A DNA stretch of 64,000 nucleotides from contig NC_064673.1 in assembly GCF_023278565.1 (NCBI RefSeq), forward strand, positions 744,001-808,000, in the 5' to 3' direction. Of the stretch, positions 22,722-32,772 are shown piece after piece; position 1 is the first letter of the stretch; the number at the start of each line of letters is the position of its first letter. This stretch comes from Colletotrichum lupini (lineage: Eukaryota > Ascomycota > Sordariomycetes > Glomerellales > Glomerellaceae). The position numbers and the translations under genes were made by a program. Below the pieces are notes generated by a model. It did no database searches. It had not been told where the DNA came from and saw nothing but the letters and a program-made list of their open reading frames with translations.

Positions 22722-23896
22722 ATGAGTCTTCCCACGAGGCGGTTGGCCTCAGCCGGTATGTCCAATTGATGTTATTTCGGCTTCGTTCTCGCCCCCAACA
22801 CTGTGTTATATCGCTGTCACCTGTTGAATTGGGCTCCCTAAGTAGCTAACTTTCTCTGAACTACCAGCTCCTTCGACACTTCAAGCCATCACCCGACCGA
22901 TTCCTCGATCCTTTACCCTACCCATTCGACCAGCCACTCAGGTCCGAAGCAAATGGACTCTCGGCAGTATCTTTGGCAGCCGTCGCGGCAGGCGAGCCCA
23001 AGCTTCCGATGACATGATGGGCGAGAACCTCGACGACCCAAAGGTCCGCGAACGCTTTGCCGAGTCACAGCAGCCCAAGATGTCTAGCTCAATCTTCGAG
23101 GAGGAAGTCGACGATGTCGTCGCGGACAGTAAAAAGGGTGGCTCCAAGGCTCAAGCTGCCCAAGCGTCGGTGAAGACACCAGAGACGATGGCGTGGCGCC
23201 TCGACCCCGATCCGCGAAGTCGTCTCCGCTGGGAGAGAAAGAAGGTCATCCAGATGGTGCGCAAGAACGGCCACGTCACCCGTGAGGAGCGTATCGCACA
23301 GACTGAGAAGAAGCTGTCGCACAAGAGCCCTTTCTTGGAGACCAGCGTCAAGAAGCTCGTGCATCTGGCGCGCCAGATCCAGGGCAAGTCCCTCGAAGAG
23401 GCCGTTTTGCAGATGTCGTACTCCAAGAAGAAGATGGCGGCCGAAGTCAAGTACCAGCTGGAGGAGGCCAGAGATTTGGCTGTTGTCACCCGCCGCATGG
23501 GCATCGGTCGCGTTGCCACCAACGTGCAGCCCATCAAAATCCAGACCAAGGAAGGCAAGACCATGACCATCACAGACCCGACAAGACTCTATGTCGCTGA
23601 AGCCTGGGTTGGTCGAGGACCTTGGAGGGCCAAGGAGCTTGATTACAAGGGCAGAGGCAGATTCGGCATCATGCAGTCGCCCTCAACCAGTATGTTTGAT
23701 GCTTTCCCATTCTACCACTCAATCTTGTCCGTCATGAGGTTAACAGTAGTTTGCAGGCATCTCAATCGTCTTGAAGGAGGAAAAAACGAGGATACGAGAG
23801 CACACAGAGAAGTTGGCCAAGCAGGCGAGGAGAAAGCCCTGGGTGCATTTGCCTGACCGGCCAGTGACGGCTCAGAGACCCTACTACTCATGGTAA
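22722..23896 (+). CDS. MRPL22: Mitochondrial large-subunit ribosomal protein uL22m
   Basis: Three exons: 22722-22755, 22868-23689 and 23757-23896, giving 331 aa. The N-terminus is rich in Arg, Ser and Thr with few acids (RRLASA, PRSFTLPIRPATQVRSKW), a typical mitochondrial presequence. The uL22 core follows: RKKVIQMVRKNGHVTREERI, KSPFLETSVKKLVHLARQI, GKSLEEAVLQMSYSKKKMA, and the loop region AWVGRGPWRAKELDYKGRGRFG. The last exon gives ISIVLKEEKTRIREHREKL and ends YYSW. In the mitoribosome uL22 lines the exit tunnel. The last intron splits a Ser codon; without it the frame would run to a false stop at 23856. Confidence 0.93.
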
Positions 23897-24269
23897 AAAA
23901 AAACAAAGGTCACGACTGGAAGACACATAACCGGAAGTGCTTGAGATATCATCTTGTAACACACTCAAAACCTGTAAGAATATGTACAATGAAAAGCTGT
24001 CATAGAGTCCTTTACGCCATCTTCGCTGCGTATCCCCCTTACCTTACCGGTGCCTTTGGGTGTATGTATGCAATAGAAATAGGATATCCCGTGGTATAAT
24101 GCTGACCTTTTTTCGACAACCGCCTTTGAACCCCACTCCACCGCAACCGCTCATTAACATTCATTTAGTCATAATTCATATAGTGGAAGACATCCGCTTG
24201 CACTGCTCATCTGCTTGAGATGGGCCAGTCGAAAAGACAGGCATGGCGAATGCCTCGGTGAACTGCCTC
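23897..24269. other. Convergent intergenic region between uL22m and CFEM genes
   Basis: 373 bases of 3' sequence. It includes CCCTTACCTTACCGG near 24040, one of many TACCT motifs in this window. No gene is seen. Confidence 0.6.
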
Positions 24270-25414
24270 TCACTCGAAACGCCTGGGTGACTGGCGCGGC
24301 AACATGTCTTCGTACCTTCTCGACTTCATCTCCAGCTCCGAGTGATTCTTGTCTTTGATTCCAATGAAACCTCCAGTGTAGTCTCTTCCGGAGCCAGGCA
24401 TTGGGCCCGAAATTTGCATAGACTTTGTACGATTCTTTGGTCGTCTGATGAGAAGCCACAGGGCCAAGGCGATGGCTAGGACACCTACACCTGCTCCCAC
24501 TCCGATACCTATCTTAGCAGATGAAGAGAGGCCTGCCGCATCGCTCTCTAGATTGTCCGCTCCGGTCTCCGAGGCTGAGCCGGATTGCGATGGGCGAGCT
24601 CCGGTAGATGTCGACGTCGACCTCGAAGAGGTTGAGGACAATGACCTGGTAGATGTGGCCTGGAATGAGTAAGTCAGTGCTAGAGACATCATCAGAGACT
24701 GAAAACATTAAGCTTACGAGGGTGGTCGGAACTGCAGTCGACGGCTGGAAGGCCTGAGCAGTATCAGTGACAGGGTTACTAGAGGTTTCCGATGGAGTTG
24801 TTTTGGCGACTTCAGAGGAAGTGGGAGTCTCGGCGGCGCTGGGTTTCGGCGGCTCGCTCAAGCTTGATGGCAACGGAGGCGGCTGAGAAGTCGACGGCAG
24901 CACCGCCGGGGGTGTTGTCTGCTGAACGGCGGGTGTAGAAGCCGGCGGATTTGACGCAGGCGGTGTCGAAGCAGGAGGTGCTTGCGTAGCAGCTATCATG
25001 GAAAGTCAGTGACGTCTCAACTAGATCAGGGAAAGAAGTTGCCTCACTTGCACATAGACCCGCGACATATTCATTGACTTTGGGTGCTACATCTGCGGCG
25101 CATGATTGCGAGGCGCAATCGCGAACACCAAACACGAAGTCTTGTTGTTTACAGAGGCAGGCATTGTCTCCAGAGGCGCAACCAAATCCTTTGGCAATGA
25201 CATTGTTGACACAGGTAATCTGCAGGGCAAGAGCGTGTTAGTCCTTGATGCTCGCTCAGCTTTCTAGAAATGTGTCTTATTGCAGCCAATCATGTCTCTG
25301 AATGATTATTTCGGCAAGACTTACACCACATGGTGGCAATGAATCCAGTTGCGCGCAGACATTGCCAAGAAGGGCCGTAATGACGAAAGCCCGAAACCAG
25401 AATCGACGTCTCAT
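24270..25414 (-). CDS. CFEM-domain membrane protein with Pro/Ser/Thr stalk
   Basis: Four exons on minus: 25414-25325, 25219-25048, 24992-24718 and 24659-24270, giving 308 aa. A signal peptide of about 21 residues (VITALLGNVCA) leads into a CFEM domain at residues of about 25-88 with all eight Cys. An Asp lies between the third and fourth Cys (CASGDNACLC), the position used for haem iron in characterised CFEM proteins. A stalk of about 150 residues rich in Pro, Ser and Thr follows, then one membrane helix (IGIGVGAGVGVLAIALALWLL) and a basic cytosolic tail of about 60 residues. CFEM proteins act in haem or iron capture, adhesion or signalling. A transmembrane rather than GPI anchor and a cytosolic tail suggest a cell-surface sensor or receptor, but that is inference. 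Confidence 0.9.
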
Positions 25415-27071
25415 GATGAGAATGGTGAACGTAAGTGCGACAGAATACTTGATGTTATTAACGTCAACTGAAGTGTCTTGGAGACAAAATTTCGGCGCGT
25501 CACTCTCTGGAACCTCCTAACACCTGTTGCGCATAAGACCGGATCTTTTAGAGTGTCGCACAGAACATCATGATCTGTCTCGAGTTCAAGTGGTTGGTGA
25601 GGTACTCCGGCACGGCGCAGATATTCGTATGGAAATAGGACGTTCGTTGCGTGGCGCGAAATAGGCTCAGAGAGAACGTGTGAGACTGCTCGGCAGACGG
25701 TCAAGGTGACTAAAGAGGCGACGAAGCTGACAAAAGAACGCGAACCCCCAAGACTGAGTGAGGTAGATGGCTGAAGTGATCTGGGCCAAGACTGGCGGCA
25801 GATGGTCGACGTCGCGAGAGAGGGGGAGAGAGAGAGAGAAAGTCAGGTCAAGTCGAGTTGGATGGACTTGCAGCGGGAGGGGGCGGGAGAAGCGAAACAA
25901 GTTGACCAAAGCTGGAATGGAAGATAAACGGTCAAGGCGAAGTGGGAGGAATGGAAGAGAAAAGCCAGCGTGGGACGAACTGGGGAGAAAAGCTGAAGAA
26001 GATTCCGAATGGGCAGAAGAGAAGAAACAAGGCACAGAGCGAGGAGAAAAGAAGGGAAGAAGCTCGCAGGTGAGGTTCCGGGGGAATGAGAAGGGAGCGG
26101 GGAGTGAGGGTAATATTTCAGATTTAGAGAGGGAGGAGGGATATTGCCGTATTGAAGAAGGAACACGGTCCTACTCCCACACCCACATATCCCTCGCACT
26201 TGCACTTACACTGGCAGTCCAGGGAGGGACTACCTTGCCTCCACAGAGAGAGCAGTGCAACTTACCTTACCACGGTGGCTTACCCACATGCAGAAAGGAC
26301 GGGAGGACGTGGGCCAGAAGTCATGGCAGGGGCCAACCGATCCGATGGGATCATGGGATGGAAGGCACTGTTGGCCCCGTATGAGATGCACGGGGCTGCC
26401 CTGGTTCATGAGCAAAGAATCCAGATACATCATCGGACGAGGAAATCAGAACAGAGAGCCATGTCACTCATGACGAGGGGCATTCCTTCCTCCTTTTGTC
26501 AAGAACAGGGGAAAGGGGGTGGGGAGAGAAATAGAAGGGGACCAAAGAGGCACGAGCACAGGCAGGAGGCTGTGAAGACAGCCCGGGGTTTCCCTCTGGT
26601 GCAAGTGCGACGTTGGCAGTTGACAGCCCGTGGACCTTGTCGCGTCCACGTTAAATTAGTACAGTCGCGTCAAATAGAGGTATAGACGGAGACGTGTTCA
26701 ACTATTTATCTTCTCTGTCGGTTTTAATGGCATCCGACGTGTTGCGTACCTTTAATGTATAAAGTCTGGAGTCAGCAGACCCATACCCAAGGTCGACAAG
26801 GTAAGTTGCGGCAGATGAATAATGATGGTGACAGGCGTGTCGGGCCAATTGCTGGCTGATACTGGATAGTCCTCTCTAAACTCTGCAGAGGAAAGCTAAG
26901 GTAGGTAGGTACCTTACTTTTTACTTGTACTTCCTCAAGGAAGCAGGTAGACAAAAGTGACGGACACGCACCTTAACTGGCAAGTATCTTGATGCGAGGG
27001 GTGGACGGGTTTGAGAAGGGAGCAGGCCCGGGTGCTTTCCAGGTTGGTTGAGGTAAACTCAGGTAATCCCT

Positions 27072-27082
27072 TACCTGAGGTA
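27072..27082. promoter_or_regulatory. TACCTGAGGTA near-palindrome, copy 1
   Basis: An 11-base near-palindrome (arms TACCT/AGGTA around one G) inside a dense cluster of TACCT motifs in the gene-poor region. The same word recurs upstream of PRP24 and eL19. Confidence 0.5.
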
Positions 27083-28311
27083 GGCACCCTTGGCACCTTA
27101 CCTTATTCACCTCAGGGCAACGTAGACTGGAACGAGGAAAAGGAAGGAGAGGCCCCGACGGTCTACCTTAGTATGGCTGCATCATGCTCTTGCATGTCCT
27201 TGTCTTTCTCGTCTTTTGGCTTTTTAACACGATCAACCTGCGCATACCTAGAGCATCACCGCAAAAGCTGCGTCATCCGATGATTCAACAAAAGACGCAC
27301 ATGGGATCCAGATTCCCATCCGAGGTCAGGCAAAATTGAAGCGGGAGACTCTTGGCCTTTTCGTCACCCTTGACTTGTTATGTGTACGTACTACGTAGTA
27401 CGGTGTACCTACGAGGCTAAGTTCCCGTCGAGGCAAGTCACATCGGCGGCTCGCCATGGATTCTGGTGGAGGATCCCCAACTGGGCCTGGGCCCGATCTG
27501 AGGGAGACTACCACGTACTCTGAGTCTGTGCCGCGAGCTGCCATGCCAGGATGAGCCCGCTTTGACAGGGGTTGCGGAAATGGAAATGGGGGTCCAGGGA
27601 TGACGTTCAATGGAGGGGGAGGCCCGGTAAATGGCAAAGACGACTCAGCCGTACATCCACTCTTCTTGGTGAGCTATTCGCACAATCCGGACGTGAAGTT
27701 TCCATGTCCAATTCCCTCGTCACAATACTTTCGACGGACTACTGAGTAAGAATGATGGGAACAATACGGCAGGTCGAGTTTGCGGCGCATAACGTTGGCT
27801 CATGTTTGCACATCAAAGTAGCGCTGATATAGGTGTGCCGCCGTGGGGTTGCACCTGCGTCGTCCTATTAAATCTTACAGATCGTCCGAAGCTATTCTTG
27901 AAGAATAAGCCACGCACGAATTCGGCCCCGTCTCTAACAGGACCTTGTCGGATTGTTGGCGAACGCTGGCCCCATCCGACCCCAACGACCTGCTATTTGC
28001 CTGGTCGTCCGATCCCTAGTCGTAGTCGCAGCCAGGGGTTGGTTGGCTGGATAGGAATTGCTTGTAGTTGCGACACGGGGCACAGTCAAAGCCCCCTCGC
28101 GCGACGTGCCCCAGCTAAAGACTACCTAAACGAAGGTTGGCGGCAGATTGGTGGAAAGGGGGCGAATCCAGCCTGTGAACTGCGCTTTTTGTCCTCTTGG
28201 CCGATGAGGGGTCTACAACGGTCAAGCACGTGCCTAGGTACCTACACTCATCGACCGCTTTCATCTGTCGTTGGTTCCGAGGCTGATCTGCGCTAGGCAG
28301 GTCGTGTATCT

Positions 28312-28341
28312 TGCCGCCGCAAGCCGCCGCAAGCCACCGCA
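28312..28341. repeat. Three tandem copies of a GCCGCCGCAA-like unit
   Basis: Consecutive ten-base units GCCGCCGCAA, GCCGCCGCAA and GCCACCGCAC (the last imperfect). This is a short GC-rich tandem repeat in a gene-poor stretch. Confidence 0.7.
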
Positions 28342-30131
28342 CATCAACCGCTTCACCATAGACTTAGGGAGGCACGGAAGATAGGAAAAGGAGACGGCCG
28401 CGACGGGCTCGGAGCGCATCGTTCAAAATCCATCCCGACACCCAAGTCCACGGTAAGTAAGGTAGAATGCTACAAGACTTCCTTTTCCGATCTATTCGCT
28501 TAGCCTGTGCGCACTGCGCACCATGATACGAGGATTCCGTCGTCATCCAACAAGGGAACATGACTGCAGCATGACAAACCGGGTGCCCGAAAAGGAAAGC
28601 AGGAACCTGGGAGTTCCATGTTCCATCGGGCTGCATGAACTGCGGATGCCGGTGCGGCACTCCCGTCGCCGGCATGGGGACCTGGACGGCCTTACTTAAG
28701 GCACCTTGGTCTCCATTCCTCTCTTCCATTGCCCTGGAAGTACCTTATGTAAGCTGTCATCCGACAGTGCTGACAGGACCAATGGGTTTCTAACTACTAA
28801 CCTTAAGCAAGTTGCTATACCCAGACCCCAAACCTGTGCCGCTTACCTACTTGACTGGTCGTAAGGAACGCGCTGAATGCCAATCCCATGCAAGGTAACC
28901 TGGGCTCAAAGACAAACGTTCTATGAATAAATGTTAACGACGTTGTGAGGTACCAACATGAGATAAGTTGAAAAGTTTGTGAGCTCGAGCTGAGGGTGTT
29001 TTCGTATTCAACCAACAGCATTCTTCCGATCCTGTTCGTTCCCACCAAACGCATGTTATCCTCAGCGTCCGTATGCCTTCCCTCGCACCGCAGTCCCGGA
29101 GACTTGCGCGTCTACCGCCGGTTACTTGGCCTCAACCGCTGGCCCTTGCGCAGAATATTCGAATGGGCAGACAGAACGAAGTACCGCTGTCATGACCCCT
29201 CGCTCCCCTGTTTCAGCGCTCTCCTGAGTCGGAACGGGAAGCCTCTATCCACACACTCAGCGGCCTGGAGCCCTGGACAGTGCTTGCCAAATCTCTCGGC
29301 TTTTCCGTTGCTGCACTTGACCCTCACTTTCTTGCTGCTAACTCCAAGATACGGAGCACAGCCGGAACAATACGCCTGCCCAAGGCGTAGGCCATTCTCT
29401 GTCGCCGCCGTATCATGGTTACAACCGGTACCTATGGAGGCATCTCCAGAAGTTCACTCATTCTTTTCAAACGTACACATTCGACTGCGAAAGCCCCATA
29501 ACAGCTAGGCCATATTCAAATGTCGAACAGCTTGCCCTGTCGCTTGCCGCATTCTCCGCTTGCTTCTTTCTGCCCCTTCATCTTGACCTGAACATGGCTT
29601 TGCCGTCGATAAATGGACTCGCTTGTCGCGAATTCATGCGCCTCGCGGCATCACGGCTACTGGCAAACAAGGCTACATCTCGATGGCAATAATTCGGCTG
29701 TTCTGCTATATGTGGCTTGCGTTGCCTAGGATAGACATCCCCTGCGCATAAATCAGAAGGGGCGCGCTGTAACAAGCACCACAAAAGTGGAGCTTTTCTT
29801 CTTCTTTTCTTCTTCTTTCTTTCTTGACGACCGCCTGCCCGAAATCTTCAGGGTTCTCCATTGCGGTCTCATGTTGATGGCTGAGCCAACTTGTCGTTCC
29901 GGCTCTCGTTGCTTCGCGACTGCGTAACGGTGTGAAGATACTGATGACTGGTTCTGCTATTCAAGTTCTCCGTCACCAGATCTCTTGAGGCCCGGTCATA
30001 TGGCAGAAAGACACAGTGATGCCCTTAGTTGGATATTCTGTTTCCTAGCACAGCTGCCAACTTGATGCAGATAAACATGGGCTTATCAGAATGTTCGTGG
30101 CGGTAGACTGAGTAGGATGTCATATTCGCTC

Positions 30132-30703
30132 TATGAGTAAATCAGACAGCTTCGCGAAATCTTCACAGTCGTGTAGCTGATCTCGTTGGGCTGAGACGGC
30201 GCCGGAGTGCCCGTCTTCGTCACTACTGACTCCGCTAAACCGGACCACGGCTCCGGCGTTGTAGACTGACAGGTCATTGGGTGACGGAATGCATCAACAG
30301 ATCCCATGTCTCTACGTTTCATAACTACCTCTGCCTCTATCGATATCTCAACTTAATGCCCCAAATTACACTTATTCCCTCTTTATTCGATGATATTCTC
30401 TACAACATCCTCAAAGTAACGGTACCTCGGCGAGACTGTGACAACAGGGAAAATCGGAACGGTATTGGAAAGAGGGTTAATCATATGCTGACTAGCTGTC
30501 ATTTTACCACCCGCCCGAGTGACAGTCGTACTAAACCAGCATACAGCGAATACATCTACAGGCGTCGATTGCATATCACGTGGTTTCATAGTGGTGGGAA
30601 GTCAAAGTTTAGAAGCCGTTGACGGGTATGCTGTCGAGACTCAAGTGTCAGATCCGGACTCGGAGTTCATTCCGGTGCCGAGACTGATCGGAGCCGGCTG
30701 ACC
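30132..30703 (+). pseudogene. Possible decayed coding remnant (low confidence)
   Basis: One + strand frame reads as protein-like text interrupted by stops. Pieces such as DGAGVPVFVTTDSAKPDHGS and, near 30519-30701, ISRGFIVVGSQSLEAVDG then SDPDSEFIPVPRLIGAG are rich in Ser, Thr, Val, Gly and Pro. This is like secreted Ser/Thr-rich fungal proteins that carry GSQ-type motifs. Several TGA and TAG stops fall between the pieces. I cannot name a parent family. It could be chance; the longest uninterrupted piece is about 60 codons. Confidence 0.2.
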
Positions 30704-32167
30704 ACACATCAGAGTCTAGACTTCTGACTTAGGCGACTTACAGATAGACTCGCGTAAATTGCGGGCTAAGGCCCTTGAGGGCTAAGGCAAGTACCCGTAA
30801 GCAGCACTGGTACGACTTTTTGAGTAAGCTCATGACTCCATTGAGTCCATTCCGCAAGGTAGGGAGACTAGCGCTGGAGATCACTACGAATGCTATGAAT
30901 AGCTGGGCTCAAGTGCTTTGAAAATAGCGATGCTTAGTTCACGATCATGATGGCCGATTCGACCAGCAAAACGTGCATAGAAAGGGGGAGACATCGGCTG
31001 TACCTGGAAATGTACTCGGAGCCAGAAATAAGACGCATGGAAGGAAACACAAGAGTTGGAAAAACCCAGCAGGTCAAGAGCCTCTTGGGCGTCGCATCAT
31101 TCTCGCGGCACATCGGCATGACCTCACCAATGCCAAGCCCACTGGCCTCGCCAGCGGCTTGGTGTCTTACTCCTCAGCCATCTGAAAAACGGCTAAACAG
31201 CCGGGCAAGGCAAACGAGATAAAGTTCAGCCCCTTTGGAAAATTCTTACCAAAAGTTTACTTAACATCTTATTTGTACGGCGATAAGGACTGTTGCCCGG
31301 CCGGCCGTGTCCATTCATCAGAATATAACAGCCGGGCTTCGGCGTAGTATTGCTCCGGGAATAGGCGGGCTCTGGTTCTTCCTCCCCACAAGATGTGCCC
31401 GGCATTCCACTTCTCATCTCAATTCAGCTGATCAGGGACGCGCTGGTGACCTATTGCGTGGGCGTGAGGTAAGCTAAGTATTGGTTCGAGCTACATGTAT
31501 CGACAAGTCTGCGAGAGTGTGCGGAAAATGAACACGAGGCAGGACTGGGCGGTTCGTGTAGTTTCGCTGTGGTTTTCCCTCGTTCTCAACCTCTCGATAC
31601 CCCGGCCTCTATGAGCTTCCCGCAAGTTATGTTGACGCTCGCTTTCGCAAAGCATGCAAACCAGTAAGATGACTTTACCTTGCCTCAATTGGCCGTGATT
31701 GGGTCCGTGTCTTCGATCTATGGCGTTTCCTTACATAAGAGTCCTGGGCGTTCACGGTACCTTCACCTAGGAGAGTCCCAATGTCCAAGGTTCCGTGCGA
31801 CCATGAATGAGACGTCGCAGCAGTCGATGTCTTCAAGTATGCTTAAGCATAAGCAAGTCGGCTGGGCAATTGGTACCAAGCCTAGGGCTTGACTCTTACT
31901 AGAATGCATCATCCCAGTTTGTGTAAGGTACACATCGGCAAGTTTAGCAGTACAGTAGAGTAACCAGGCAGTATCGACACTGAGCTTACTCGACTTTGGA
32001 ATGCTACAACCTTCGTATCATATGGAAATGTAGAAAATGAACCAGAGGACAACTCAGTAAATGAGGATAATGGGCATTTTCCACCGCAAAAGAAGATTTT
32101 ATGACTGCCAGTTGCAGCTCCAAGTTCCACTAGCGCTCCTTCTCGTCCTTGTCGTTTTTCGCGGTAG

Positions 32168-32180
32168 GTACCTGAGGTAC
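32168..32180. promoter_or_regulatory. GTACCTGAGGTAC element upstream of PRP24
   Basis: A 13-base near-palindrome about 590 bases before the PRP24 start. The identical 13-mer occurs at 52347-52359 upstream of eL19. More AGGTACC words follow up to 32262. Confidence 0.5.
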
Positions 32181-32772
32181 CCGTGTACTTGCCGACAACG
32201 CCCAAGGTACCCCAACCAATTAACGTACCTGCTGTATTGTTTTGCTCACAGCCTGGTAGGTACCAAGCAAAGACGGAAAGAAAAAAAAAAGGGGAGAGAG
32301 CAAGGCGGCCGGGCTGAATAGACATTGCTTGCCTACGTGCCCGCCCTGTCTCGTACCGGCGCAAAGGTTTCCATTTTGCTGTTGACCACGTTTTAATTTT
32401 CAATCCGTTCTCGTCGTTGCTGCTGGCCAACACTGTATTTCTCCTTTTGCGAGGAACTAGAGCCGCAGTCTGTGTCGCTGCCGCTACCGCGACTTCAATT
32501 CTTCGATTGCGAATACTCATCGTTGCTAGCAGCTTCCGAAGCTCGTACACGCGCCGACCGTCCAAGCTTGACTTTTCTTCAACAAAACTCGTCGTCCACG
32601 TCCCCGTTGACAAACCACACCCACCTCCCCTCGTCGCCGCCGTCGGCATCGCATCATCCTCAATTTTACACCCTCGGTGCATGAGTCTGGCGCAAGCGAA
32701 CGACTGAACCACACTCTGTGACGACTGCTCCTCCCATGATTCGTCTGTTGACGACCTCACGATTTCTGCAAG

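Larger units (their letters stand above)
25415..32772. other. 7.3-kb gene-poor region
   Basis: This is the longest stretch without a supportable gene. The left 1.2 kb is purine-rich on the + strand and is probably the CFEM promoter and leader; the right 0.5 kb is the PRP24 leader. In between are many TACCT/AGGTA motifs (26898-26917, 27055-27110, 28230, 28690-28755, 32165-32260), a triple GCCGCCGCAA-like repeat (about 28312-28341), CT-rich DNA (29799-29824) and a stop-interrupted remnant at 30132-30703. Open frames such as 27802-28296 and 28996-29508 have no recognisable domain. A non-coding RNA cannot be excluded from sequence alone. Confidence 0.55.

Noticed and set aside
25767..26384. 205-codon + strand frame opposite the CFEM promoter
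   Set aside because: Arg/Glu/Lys/Gly-rich text is what a purine-rich leader strand yields in any frame. There is no domain.
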